Assembly: GCA_025920305.1 (NCBI GenBank)
Contig: JAPDMB010000002.1
Span: 1 to 33,024, forward strand
Source: Candidatus Parvarchaeota archaeon
GTDB lineage: Archaea > Nanobdellota > Nanobdellia > Parvarchaeales > Parvarchaeaceae
Direction of reading: 5' to 3'
Length of the DNA stretch: 33,024 nt
Positions 24,354-32,928 of the stretch are shown piece after piece (position 1 is the stretch's first letter; every line of letters begins with the position of its first letter). The notes under the pieces are model-generated. The model was not told the origin of the DNA. It saw only the letters and a list, made by a program, of their open reading frames with translations, and did no database searches. A program made the translations under genes and the position numbers.

Positions 24354-24806
24354 ATGGTGGATGAGCCAAATGATACAAAGAAAGAGACGAATGCCGAAGC
24401 TGGCAGCGAACAGGAAGACTACAAGTCAAAATATTTATATTTGCTCGCTGAGATGGATAACTACAGGAAGTTGAGGGATAAGGAGAAGGAGCTTTACTTT
24501 AAGTTTTCGAATGAAGTTTTTATGGCAGCTTTACTAAAGACCTTGGATGACTTCGATAGCGTCCTAAAGGCAGGGAAAGACGAAAAGGTGACGCTGCTGT
24601 ATAATTCATTGATGGGGGTCTTATCCTCATTCGGGCTCAAGAAACTCAATGTAACTGGGAAAAGATTCTCGCATGATATAGCAGAGTCTGTTTCGGTCGA
24701 AGAGGTGGATGATGAAAAGAAGGGATTTATACTTGAGGAGATACAGCCTGGTTACGAATTGAATGGGAAGATAATAAGGTATCCGAAGGTGAAGGTTGGG
24801 ATATGA
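24354..24806 (+). CDS. grpE: Nucleotide exchange factor GrpE
   Basis: 150 residues, a short GrpE. An acidic disordered N-terminus (1-25) leads into the dimer helix ('YKSKYLYLLAEMDNYRKLRDKEKELYFKFSNE', about 23-55), then the beta domain 'GKRFSHDIAESVSVEEVDDEKKGFILEEIQPGYELNGKIIRYPKVKV' (about 102-149), which carries the family's 'F-P-H-EA' and 'GY-l-gkviRpa-V' patterns in altered form. It releases ADP from DnaK. The last bases overlap dnaK by ATGA (24803-24806). Confidence 0.93.
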   Translation: MVDEPNDTKKETNAEAGSEQEDYKSKYLYLLAEMDNYRKLRDKEKELYFKFSNEVFMAALLKTLDDFDSVLKAGKDEKVTLLYNSLMGVLSSFGLKKLNVTGKRFSHDIAESVSVEEVDDEKKGFILEEIQPGYELNGKIIRYPKVKVGI

Positions 24807-26632
24807 CAGCTAAGGAGAGGATAATAGGCATTGATTTAGGAACGTCGAATTCGCAGGCTGCAGTGGTAATAGCTGGCAGACCTACGATAATACCGAGCGC
24901 GGAGGGCGCCACAGTCGCAGGGAAGATGTTTCCTTCCGTGGTTTCTTTCATGAAAGACGGTACGATTCTGGTAGGTGAGCCAGCAAGAAGACAGGCTATC
25001 TCAAATCCAAACAACACAGTGTTCGCTGTAAAGCGTAAGATGGGCACTGATTTTAAATATAAAATATTTGATAAAGAATATACTCCACAGCAGATCTCAG
25101 CCTTTATCCTACAGAAGATAAAGAGAGACGCAGAGGCATTCTTAGGTTCAGAGGTTAAAAAAGCCGTCATAACCACACCCGCATACTTCAATGACAATCA
25201 GAGGCAGGCTACAAAAGACGCCGGTACGATAGCTGGCTTAGACGTGGTTAGAATAATAAATGAACCGACTGCCGCAGCCATGGCATACGGGTTAGATAAG
25301 TCAGCTGACATTAAGATCCTTGTATATGATCTTGGGGGAGGCACTCTAGATGTAACGGTGATGGATATATCGAATGGAACATTTGAAGTGCTCTCTACAT
25401 CGGGCGATACTCAGCTTGGCGGCGTCGATATGGACAACGCCCTTGTGGAGTACATAATAAATGATTTTGGAACAAGAGAAGGAATAGATCTAAGGGGAGA
25501 CAATGTAGCTTTGCAGAGGATAAAGGAAGCGGCGGAGAAGGCAAAGATAGAACTTTCAACCGTCTTGGAGACGGAGATCAATCTACCTTATATAACTATC
25601 ACTAAAGACGGGCCTAAAAATCTATCGATGAAGATCTCAAGGGCAAAATTGGAGAGCCTTGTGATGCCGATAATAGAGAGATCCAAGGGCGCTATAGACA
25701 CCGCGTTGTCTGACGCTAAGATTGATAAATCTGATATAGCGAAGATAATACTCGTTGGAGGACCGACTAGAATGCCGGCCGTGCAGAAATTCCTTATAGA
25801 CATATTCGGGGATAAGATAGAAAGGGGAGTCGACCCCATGGAAGCCGTTGCGGTCGGCGCCGCTATACAGGGAGCTGTCCTTGCCGGTGAGATAAAAGAT
25901 ATAGTTCTGCTAGACGTGACGCCTCTGACGTTGGGAGTGGAGACATTGGGCGGATTGGTCACACCTATAATAGATAGAAACACAACCATCCCATTCAAAG
26001 CCAGCAAGATCTTCTCGACGGCTGATGATTATCAGACTACGGTCACCATAAATGTGATTCAAGGAGAGAGGCCGACGGCGAAGGACAATATAAGTTTGGG
26101 CATGTTCAATCTTACCGGTATACCCCCTGCTCCGAGAGGCGTGCCCCAGATAGAGGTGGAATTTGACATCGACGCGAATGGGATACTGAATGTATCGGCT
26201 AAGGATCTTGCAACCGGAAAATCTCAAAAAATAACCATATCGGCGCCGAATAAGCTCTCAAAGGACCAGATAGAGAGGATGATAAAAGAAGCAAAGGAGA
26301 ATGAACAGGCAGATAAGGAAAGGAAAGCGAATATAGAGCTTAAGAATGAGGTTTCGACGCTGGCTTACTCGCTGGAGAAGACATTGTCTGAATTTAAAGA
26401 CAAGATAAATGAAGATGATAAGAAGGAGGCTGAGGAGATAATAAAGAAGACTAAGGATGATGTCAATAAGGAAGACTTCGCAAGCATCAAAGAGGACCGG
26501 GATAAGTTGACGGGCATAATAGACAAGATAGGCAAATCAGTTTATCAGTCTGCCAAGCCGAATTATGGCACCGGCGGAGCGCAAGGGCCGAGAGATGATG
26601 ACCATTCTGATGAGAGCAGTCCTAAAGAATAA
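24803..26632 (+). CDS. dnaK: Hsp70 chaperone DnaK
   Basis: 609 residues. ATPase domain motifs: 'GIDLGTSNS' (9-17), 'VITTPAYFNDNQRQATKDAG' region, 'INEPTAAAMAYG', 'VYDLGGGTLDVTV' and 'ILVGGPTRMPAVQ'. Substrate domain 'LLDVTPLTLGVETLGG' and 'NVIQGERPTAKDN' follow, then the helical lid and an acidic tail ending 'SDESSPKE'. The short segment after 'AVKRKMG' indicates the form without the insert of E. coli DnaK, as in Gram-positive and archaeal proteins; archaeal Hsp70 systems are usually regarded as acquired from bacteria. Translation is coupled to grpE by a 4-nt overlap; dnaJ follows after 55 nt. Confidence 0.98.
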   Translation: MTAKERIIGIDLGTSNSQAAVVIAGRPTIIPSAEGATVAGKMFPSVVSFMKDGTILVGEPARRQAISNPNNTVFAVKRKMGTDFKYKIFDKEYTPQQISAFILQKIKRDAEAFLGSEVKKAVITTPAYFNDNQRQATKDAGTIAGLDVVRIINEPTAAAMAYGLDKSADIKILVYDLGGGTLDVTVMDISNGTFEVLSTSGDTQLGGVDMDNALVEYIINDFGTREGIDLRGDNVALQRIKEAAEKAKIELSTVLETEINLPYITITKDGPKNLSMKISRAKLESLVMPIIERSKGAIDTALSDAKIDKSDIAKIILVGGPTRMPAVQKFLIDIFGDKIERGVDPMEAVAVGAAIQGAVLAGEIKDIVLLDVTPLTLGVETLGGLVTPIIDRNTTIPFKASKIFSTADDYQTTVTINVIQGERPTAKDNISLGMFNLTGIPPAPRGVPQIEVEFDIDANGILNVSAKDLATGKSQKITISAPNKLSKDQIERMIKEAKENEQADKERKANIELKNEVSTLAYSLEKTLSEFKDKINEDDKKEAEEIIKKTKDDVNKEDFASIKEDRDKLTGIIDKIGKSVYQSAKPNYGTGGAQGPRDDDHSDESSPKE

Positions 26633-26687
26633 TGAATGACATACACTTAATAAGCAATCTTTTCTTATTATATTATTATTGAATATT

Positions 26688-27713
26688 ATGGAAGAAGATC
26701 CGTATAAAGTCCTAGGCATTAAACCTGGCGCTTCAGAGGAGGAGATAAAGAGGGCGTATAAGTCATTGGCGAAGAAGTATCATCCAGATCTGAATGCAGG
26801 GAACAAAGAAGCGGAGGAGAAATTTAAGAAGATAAACCAAGCTTATAGAGAGCTTACTAACCGAGGGAGCTCAGCCTCCGCCGGCGCAGGACCAGACTAC
26901 TCGAATGTGCATTTTGAGGATTTTGCAGATTTCTTCAACTTCGGAGGATTCGAAGATATATTCCGTGGTTTCGGCTTTGAGGAAGAGGCCGGAAACGACC
27001 TGCGTGTGGACGTGAATCTTACCCTGGAGGAGCTCTTCAAAGCCGGGAGCAAGAGAATAGAGATCACTAGAAAGGTTCTATGCAGGGCATGTAATGGAAC
27101 TGGGGCGATGGAGAAGCATACTTGTCCAAAATGTAAAGGCACTGGCAGGGTGAGATCTACCACGAGGGGAATCGCTTCTTTGTTCGTGACTACAGTTACA
27201 TGTGACGTGTGTTCGGGGAGAGGGTATATAATTGATAAAGTTTGCGAAGTCTGCAGAGGAAGCGGCTTCGTTCAAAAGAGAGAGGAAATAACTATACCTA
27301 TACCGCGTGGTATATCAGATAATGATTATATCATAGTATCCGATAAAGGAGACCAGAGCAGACGTGGGACAAATGGCGATCTGCAGGTTGTATTTCATAT
27401 ACTCAAAGACAAATACTTCAAGGTAGAGGGAAAAAATCTGAGAACAGTACTGCATGTGGACATACGTGATCTCCTTGAGGGCAAACTCATAGAGATAGAC
27501 ACTCCCGGCGGAAAGGAGGAGGTAGACCTGATGAACAGCAGAGGCAAGCCGGTAATAATCAAAGGAAGAGGCTTGTTTGATAAAGGAGGCAGGAGGGGCG
27601 ATCTGCTCGTAGATATTGCGATAGAGATACCGGGAAAAGTCGGACGGAAAGAAATTTCGGAGCTGGATAAGCTACTGGGAGAAAGAATTGAGCCATTTAT
27701 ATCTGAAACCTGA
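26688..27713 (+). CDS. dnaJ: Hsp40 co-chaperone DnaJ
   Basis: 341 residues from ATG 26688 (MEEDPYKVLGI); an in-frame TTG at 26679 is less likely. J domain with HPD in 'KKYHPDLN' (about 30-37), a Gly/Phe-rich region ('FADFFNFGGFEDIFRGFGF', about 80-98), four CxxCxGxG zinc motifs ('CRACNGTG', 'CPKCKGTG', 'CDVCSGRG', 'CEVCRGSG', about 131-195) and two C-terminal beta domains. A complete type I DnaJ; it delivers substrates to DnaK and stimulates its ATPase. The GT4 gene begins 8 nt after its stop. Confidence 0.97.
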   Translation: MEEDPYKVLGIKPGASEEEIKRAYKSLAKKYHPDLNAGNKEAEEKFKKINQAYRELTNRGSSASAGAGPDYSNVHFEDFADFFNFGGFEDIFRGFGFEEEAGNDLRVDVNLTLEELFKAGSKRIEITRKVLCRACNGTGAMEKHTCPKCKGTGRVRSTTRGIASLFVTTVTCDVCSGRGYIIDKVCEVCRGSGFVQKREEITIPIPRGISDNDYIIVSDKGDQSRRGTNGDLQVVFHILKDKYFKVEGKNLRTVLHVDIRDLLEGKLIEIDTPGGKEEVDLMNSRGKPVIIKGRGLFDKGGRRGDLLVDIAIEIPGKVGRKEISELDKLLGERIEPFISET

Positions 27714-27721
27714 TATTGGAT

Positions 27722-28873
27722 ATGAAAAAACTTAGAATAGCGATCTACACGGATATTTATTTACCAAAAGAACATAACGGAGGCGGCCTCGAAACGTACA
27801 TAGACTCTATAAGGCAAGAATTGAGAAGGAGAGGGCATACTGTGTTTATCGTGACGTCTGGCCCTAAGATATTAAGAGAATATTACAAAGATGATAAAGA
27901 AATTATAGTTTTACCTGGCAGGAGGATTTATAGACCATACCCCTACTTTGGACTATACACAGGTATTTTTAAGGCGGATCCAAAGTTGGTGAAGATGAAG
28001 CCTGACGTTATACACATACAGACCCCATTCACCATAGGTCTGCTTGCGTTGAAGGTCGGCAAGAATCTTGGCATAAATTGCATAGCGACGTATCATGGTT
28101 TTTATACCTCAGATATGGCAATCGAATCATTCATCTCTAGAAAAAGGCTTATAATTAAGTCTGTCCAGCTCCTTGCAGCCAGATATATCAGGTGGTTTCA
28201 TAGCAAAGTAAAGGTTGTGATCTCTCCGTCCAATTTTATAAAGAAAGAATTGAATAGGATGGGTCTGAAGAATGTTATTGTTGTGCATGAAGGCATAGAT
28301 TTAGCTAGGTTCAAAAAAGGTACGTCTAAATCGAAAGCAAGGAAGCTCTTAGGTATAGGACAAAGAGATAAGGTGATGCTTCATCTAGGCAGGGTCAGCC
28401 TGGAAAAGAATTTGGACCTTTTCATTAAAGCAGCAAAAGAATTGGAGAGATACGGAGTCAAAAGCATAATCGTGGGTGCTGGCAAAGATTTAGAGCACTA
28501 TAAAAAACTTAGCAGGGAGCTTGGGATAAAGTCTATCAAATTTGCCGGTTTTGTGGACGAAGATAAGAAGGTTTTATATTACAAAGCAGCGGATGTTTTC
28601 TGCTTCCCGTCTAATTTTGAGACGCAGGGTTTAGTCGCTGTTGAAGCGATGGCCTCTGGCCTACCGGTCGTAGCACCTGAGGGCACCGCGCAGGCCGAGA
28701 TGATAAAACCAGGTTTGAACGGAGAGGTCTTCAAGAAGGATGATCTGAAGGACTTATTAAGGAAGATAAGGAAAGTTCTAAGCAATGGAAGCTCTTATGC
28801 GGCGGAAAGGTCAATAGAGGATTTTGATATAAAGAGGCATGTATCAAAGTTATTGAAGATATACATGTCTTAA
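27722..28873 (+). CDS. GT4-family glycosyltransferase
   Basis: 383 residues from ATG 27722. N-domain 'RIAIYTDIYLPKEHNGGGLETYIDSI' (4-29) is the usual GT4 donor-fold start, with 'PDVIHIQTPF' (about 96-105) and 'YHGFYTS'. C-domain 'MLHLGRVSLEKNLDLFIKAAK' (about 218-238), 'FVDEDKKVLYYKAADVFCFPSNFETQGLVAVEAMASGLPVVAPEGT' region with the EX7E motif. It retains a sugar with the donor anomeric configuration, often onto lipids or other glycans. The acceptor is unknown; a similar group includes diacylglycerol glucosyl- and mannosyltransferases. Starts 8 nt after dnaJ; overlaps the convergent GT2 gene by 4 nt (28870-28873). Confidence 0.9.
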   Translation: MKKLRIAIYTDIYLPKEHNGGGLETYIDSIRQELRRRGHTVFIVTSGPKILREYYKDDKEIIVLPGRRIYRPYPYFGLYTGIFKADPKLVKMKPDVIHIQTPFTIGLLALKVGKNLGINCIATYHGFYTSDMAIESFISRKRLIIKSVQLLAARYIRWFHSKVKVVISPSNFIKKELNRMGLKNVIVVHEGIDLARFKKGTSKSKARKLLGIGQRDKVMLHLGRVSLEKNLDLFIKAAKELERYGVKSIIVGAGKDLEHYKKLSRELGIKSIKFAGFVDEDKKVLYYKAADVFCFPSNFETQGLVAVEAMASGLPVVAPEGTAQAEMIKPGLNGEVFKKDDLKDLLRKIRKVLSNGSSYAAERSIEDFDIKRHVSKLLKIYMS

Positions 28874-29628
28874 TCGATGACCTTCCCCTTTCTGATCGCT
28901 TTGAAATCCCACTTAAATCTATTGTGAATCGCTATGGGTATGGCCGGCGTTAGATACATCAAACAGGATTTTAGTATGCCTTCGGCTGCAAGCCTCCTAT
29001 AGGACATTTGAGCGGTGTTTTCAACGATTTTAAATTTTCCGAGTTTCCTAAGTCTTGGATAAAATTCCCAATTCTCATCCACATCTATGTCCTCATTGAA
29101 CAGCCCGGCTTTAATCAGCGCCTTTCTCCTTATGAAGACACATCCGTATGCGAAAGGAGTGGCTGTATAGTAGCTTGCTCTCTTGAGATACATCACTAGT
29201 TTGTTGAAAGCTATGAACTTCTTGCGCTCCTTCTTCGGAATGTCCTTGCTTCTCACAGTTATAGTCGGCTCTATGCAGACTATGTTTGGATCACTGTCGA
29301 AATCTTTGATTATGCGCTCGAACAGTTTAGAGGACAAGATATAGTCCGCATCCACCAGCGCGACTATGTCGCCTTTAGAGGCTTTTATGCCGCGATTATA
29401 CGCAGATGCTACATTTTTCTTAGGCATTTTCACCACCTTAGCCCCATATTTTTTGAGGATACTCACGGTTCTATCCTTTGAGTACGAATCAACTCCTAAG
29501 ATCTCGTAATCTGCGTAGCTCTGCTTTTTTATCGATTTAAGCAGATCTCCGACGTAGTACTCTTCATTGTATGTAGGTATCACAACCGTGATCCGCGGCT
29601 TCATGATCTTCTTTTTCTTTGATTTCAT
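28870..29628 (-). CDS. GT2-family glycosyltransferase
   Basis: 252 residues. GT-A fold: 'ITVVIPTYNEEYYVGDLLKSIKKQS' (about 13-37), 'DYEILGVDSYSKDRTVSIL' , 'VASAYNRGIKASKGDIVALVDADYIL' with the DxD-like 'DAD' (about 94-96), and 'FNEDIDVDENWEFYPRLRKLGKF' with the catalytic-base region. It transfers a sugar from a nucleotide or dolichyl-phosphate donor with inversion. 'YLTPAIPIAIHNRF' near the C-terminus is hydrophobic and may contact the membrane. Start at 29628 has a TATA element (29651-29660) 27 nt upstream; Met9 at 29604 is an alternative. Likely involved in surface glycan or glycoprotein synthesis (inference). Confidence 0.88.
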   Translation of the reverse strand: MKSKKKKIMKPRITVVIPTYNEEYYVGDLLKSIKKQSYADYEILGVDSYSKDRTVSILKKYGAKVVKMPKKNVASAYNRGIKASKGDIVALVDADYILSSKLFERIIKDFDSDPNIVCIEPTITVRSKDIPKKERKKFIAFNKLVMYLKRASYYTATPFAYGCVFIRRKALIKAGLFNEDIDVDENWEFYPRLRKLGKFKIVENTAQMSYRRLAAEGILKSCLMYLTPAIPIAIHNRFKWDFKAIRKGKVID

Positions 29629-29676
29629 AAAGTTTAAATGAAAGTATCATCTTATAAAGATAATCGTCAAGTAATG

Positions 29677-29685
29677 TTTATAAAC
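29677..29685 (+). promoter_or_regulatory. TATA box of the membrane-anchored surface protein gene
   Basis: TTTATAAAC centred 26 nt before the ATG at 29707; leaderless. Confidence 0.65.
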
Positions 29686-29706
29686 TTCTATCTGCTCTTA
29701 TAACTA

Positions 29707-31122
29707 ATGAAAAATATACTCATATTGAGCGCATTGGTTGCGGTTTTCTTCATAAGTGTTGGCTTGGCTAATGCGATTGAGATATCCCCAACGAGCACCA
29801 GCCTGATCAGCAACACTACAAACTTCTTAAACATCTCATTCTATAACCAGCAGAATTATACGGTATCTGTAAATCTGAACATTAACTCTGTCGATGCAAG
29901 ATACGGTGGATTTTTCTACAGCATAAGCGCTAGGCCATCCTCATTTATATTGTCACCTGGTCAGACTCAGAGGGTTTTGTTTTCGTTCTCTACGAGGGAT
30001 GTATTCTACTCAACGCCGACGCCCATAAACATATCATACACAGTGAATGGAACACCGCAGAGCTTTGTCCTAAATGCACCGATACTGCCTCATTCAACTA
30101 AACAGATATACTTCTACAACGTTTCTCTGCCCGCGGAAACCTATCCATATGAGAGCATACCGGTGAATCTTACGATAATAAACAGCTTGGACAGCACCGG
30201 TGTCGTTGTCCCGGTCAACTTCTCTCTTTTCTATGGAAATGGGACGCTGGCTCTCTCAGAGTATAAATCGTTCACGCTTACAAACTTGGGGATAAATTCG
30301 TACTCAGTTTACATCAGACCAAGTGCAATCTCGCCCCCAGGTACGTATACGTTGTCATCCTCGTTAAGCTATAACGGATTCGTATCGACCTTCTCAAGAA
30401 GCATAACGTTTCTTCGGTACTATAAGGTGGTGGTCTCAAGGTCTTCCAGCATAGGGATATTCGGAGGCACTTATTATCTGACTATAAGTAATGAAGGAAA
30501 TGCTCCCTCCAATATAACGAACTATACGCTTTCACCTGGTTCATTGAACAGCTTGCTGATGGTGTCTAAAGGCGCATCGATAGGTTCCGTTGCAGCCGGC
30601 GCCAACGGCCTTTATTCATCTCTAGGGGTGATCTCGCCCGGGCAAACCGTATCGCTTCATTATTCCGTGTCTTACGTGATAATTTACATCATCATACTGA
30701 TAATAATTATCGCTGTCATCCTATTCTTCTATTTCAATAGAAAGGTTGAGGTTGTGAAAGAGGTCGTGAAGCATGAAGCTTCCAGCGGCTTCATAGATGT
30801 AAAGATATCCATTAAGGTCAAAAACGTTTCGAATAAGGCGATAGAGAACATTGATCTGTTTGATATTACGCCGAAAAGTGCGCTCAAAGTCTCGATGATT
30901 GGGCCTAGAGAGGGGGTCATTCAGAAGACCGTAGATGGGCTTAAGCTCCTTTGGAAGGAGAATCGTCTAAATCCCGGCGATGAATTCATCGTCATGTACG
31001 AGTTGAAGAGCAAGATCGGAATAGTAGGAAGCGTACAATTAAATCCAGCTGTATGCAAATTTAAATTAAACGGCAATATTTATAAGAGGAAATCTAATTC
31101 TATAATATTAAATATACGCTGA
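29707..31122 (+). CDS. Membrane-anchored secreted protein with Ig-like beta domains
   Basis: 471 residues. Signal peptide 1-23 ('MKNILILSALVAVFFISVGLANA'-like end, cleavage after ANA) is followed by about 300 extracellular residues with at least two or three beta-sandwich-like segments ('PVNLTIINSLDSTGVVVPVNFSLFYGNG' region, 'GTYYLTISNEGNAPSNITNYTLSPG' region) resembling CARDB/NEW3-type Ig-like domains, with many N-glycosylation sequons. One transmembrane helix at about 322-343 precedes 'NRKVEVVKEVVKHEASSG' and a C-terminal 110-residue beta domain ('FIDVKISIKVKNVSNKAIENIDLFDITPKSALKV' region) placed in the cytoplasm by simple topology. Function unknown; surface-layer or secretion accessory role possible. 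Its stop codon is followed directly by tRNA-Asp. Confidence 0.8.
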   Translation: MKNILILSALVAVFFISVGLANAIEISPTSTSLISNTTNFLNISFYNQQNYTVSVNLNINSVDARYGGFFYSISARPSSFILSPGQTQRVLFSFSTRDVFYSTPTPINISYTVNGTPQSFVLNAPILPHSTKQIYFYNVSLPAETYPYESIPVNLTIINSLDSTGVVVPVNFSLFYGNGTLALSEYKSFTLTNLGINSYSVYIRPSAISPPGTYTLSSSLSYNGFVSTFSRSITFLRYYKVVVSRSSSIGIFGGTYYLTISNEGNAPSNITNYTLSPGSLNSLLMVSKGASIGSVAAGANGLYSSLGVISPGQTVSLHYSVSYVIIYIIILIIIIAVILFFYFNRKVEVVKEVVKHEASSGFIDVKISIKVKNVSNKAIENIDLFDITPKSALKVSMIGPREGVIQKTVDGLKLLWKENRLNPGDEFIVMYELKSKIGIVGSVQLNPAVCKFKLNGNIYKRKSNSIILNIR

Positions 31123-31195
31123 GCCCCGATAATCTAGCGGTCTAGGATACTGCCCTGTCACGGCATAAACGCGGGTCCGAATCCCGCTCGGGGCG
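31123..31195 (+). tRNA. tRNA-Asp (GTC)
   Basis: Acceptor GCCCCGA/TCGGGGC with discriminator G73, anticodon stem with CTGCC/GGCAT, loop CTGTCAC so the anticodon is GTC, and T arm GCGGG-TCCGAAT-CCCGC. The 27-43 pair is a C-U mismatch. Starts on the base after the preceding stop codon (31120-31122). No CCA encoded. Confidence 0.93.
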
Positions 31196-31343
31196 GATGT
31201 ATCTAATAGCAGCTTTAAAATTGAAAAATGCGCCATTATCATTCCAGCGCCGGTTAGAGATTAAACATAGAGACGAAGACACAAAAATAAGAAATTTCCT
31301 GTTCAGGGCGAGCAGAGAGAGCCTGGCTCTACTCATTGAATTG

Positions 31344-31352
31344 TTATTTATT
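31344..31352 (+). promoter_or_regulatory. TATA box of glpK
   Basis: TTATTTATT centred 26 nt before the ATG at 31374; it decides this start over an in-frame ATG at 31197. Confidence 0.65.
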
Positions 31353-31373
31353 CTAAAAGATGAATCATATCTA

Positions 31374-32855
31374 ATGAGCTCTAGATTTGTAGCGGCGATA
31401 GATCAAGGTACAACTGGAACTAGATGCGCAATTTTCAATGGATCAGGGAGACTAATCGGCTGGTCTTACAAAAGACATAGGCAGATATATCCAAGGGAGG
31501 GATTTGTTGAGCAGGACCCGATGGAGCTGATCAACAATGTAAGATCTGTTATCAAAGGAGCCATAAAAGATGCAAAGATAGAAGGAAAGCAGATCTCAGC
31601 TTTAGGCGTAGCGAATCAAAGGGAGACGGTAGTCGCATGGGATAAGCGGAGTGGGAGACCCCTCTACAACGCAATATCATGGCAGGATTCAAGAACAAAA
31701 TCTTTTATAGATGAACTGAGGGCGGACGAATTTTCTAAGACTATAAGCGGGAAGACGGGCCTAAGCATAAGCACTTACTTCTCCGCATCAAAGATAAGGT
31801 GGATGATCGATAACGTCCCCAAATTAAGAGATAAGATTAGAGATGGAGACGCTCTGGTCGGAAACGTAGACAGCTGGATGATCTGGAATTTGACCGGCAG
31901 GAGGTCATATGTTACAGACTACACGAATGCGTCTAGGACTATGCTTATGGACCTAAAGAAGCATAGATGGGATAGAGAGCTGCTGGAATTCTTCAAGATA
32001 CCGGAAGAGATCCTGCCAGAGATAAAAACCTCGCTTTCATCCGACGGGCTTGGCCATTTAATGGAGGCGGATCTGCCAGCCGCGCAAATAAACGCAGATC
32101 TAGGGGATCAGCAGGCCGCGCTGTTTGGGGAGAGATGTTTTTCGGAGGGAAACACGAAGATAACCTATGGAACAGGCAGCTTCATACTTCAAAATACTGG
32201 CAAGAAGGTCGTAAAGAATGGGAAAGGGTTGATATCTACATGCGCTTATGGGGAGATCGATGGATCGTGTAGATATGCTCTTGAGGGTTCCACTCAGGTC
32301 GCAGGCGAACTATTTGACTGGCTGATAAGTAAGCTTCGGATGTTTAAATCATTGAAGGATATTAAGCGGAATTTTGACAAAGACTATCAGTCTTCTGTGC
32401 ATATAGTTCCCGCTTTCAACGGCCTCTTCGCCCCCTATTGGGACGATTCAGCGAGAGGGCTGATAATCGGCTTGAACGGCAATTCTAATAAAAAGGATAT
32501 TGTAAGCGCAGCTTACAGGGCCGTATGCATGCAGGTGGATGATATAGTCAGCCTGCTCAAGCCTATAAAGGGGGACATAAAAGTCGACGGAGGCGTTTCA
32601 CGCGACGACGATATGATGCAGCTGCAGGCGGATCTGTTGGAGCGAAAACTGTTAAGATCCGAGATGCAGGAAGCTACTGCCTTCGGCGCAGCGCTGGCCG
32701 CAGGTCTATCATCCGATACTTGGTCGACTGAGGATATTAAGAGTTTCTATCCGGGTGGGAAGGTCTTTTATCCAAAGATGGATGATGAAAAAGTTGGTAA
32801 TATAAAGAGAGACTGGAAAAAAGCCGTTGAGAGATCGCTTCATTGGATTAGTTAA
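31374..32855 (+). CDS. glpK: Glycerol kinase
   Basis: 493 residues from ATG 31374 (MSSRFVAAIDQGTTGTRC), close to the family's usual 495-505; a frame open back to 31197 adds 59 unconserved residues and is not used. Motifs: 'AIDQGTTGTR' phosphate loop (8-17), 'ANQRETVVAWDKRSG' (about 80-94), 'NAISWQDSRT' , 'ADLGDQQAALFGE' and 'GTGSFILQNTG', then 'KVDGGVSRDDDMMQLQADLL' of the FGGY C-domain. Converts glycerol and ATP to glycerol-3-phosphate; archaeal lipids use glycerol-1-phosphate, so this serves glycerol catabolism or another product. The next gene is a transporter, possibly for a related substrate. Confidence 0.97.
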   Translation: MSSRFVAAIDQGTTGTRCAIFNGSGRLIGWSYKRHRQIYPREGFVEQDPMELINNVRSVIKGAIKDAKIEGKQISALGVANQRETVVAWDKRSGRPLYNAISWQDSRTKSFIDELRADEFSKTISGKTGLSISTYFSASKIRWMIDNVPKLRDKIRDGDALVGNVDSWMIWNLTGRRSYVTDYTNASRTMLMDLKKHRWDRELLEFFKIPEEILPEIKTSLSSDGLGHLMEADLPAAQINADLGDQQAALFGERCFSEGNTKITYGTGSFILQNTGKKVVKNGKGLISTCAYGEIDGSCRYALEGSTQVAGELFDWLISKLRMFKSLKDIKRNFDKDYQSSVHIVPAFNGLFAPYWDDSARGLIIGLNGNSNKKDIVSAAYRAVCMQVDDIVSLLKPIKGDIKVDGGVSRDDDMMQLQADLLERKLLRSEMQEATAFGAALAAGLSSDTWSTEDIKSFYPGGKVFYPKMDDEKVGNIKRDWKKAVERSLHWIS

Positions 32856-32898
32856 TTTATAGTTACATTATAATAGTTAAGAGTTCAATGTAATAACC

Positions 32899-32906
32899 TT
32901 TAAATA
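32899..32906 (+). promoter_or_regulatory. TATA box of the MFS transporter gene
   Basis: TTTAAATA centred 27 nt before the ATG at 32929; leaderless. Confidence 0.6.
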
Positions 32907-32928
32907 CTACTAACTTTTTATATTCCAC

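Noticed and set aside
31197..31373. 59-residue N-terminal extension of glycerol kinase
   Set aside because: Unconserved residues, and a TATA box at 31344-31352 places the transcript start at the conserved Met at 31374.
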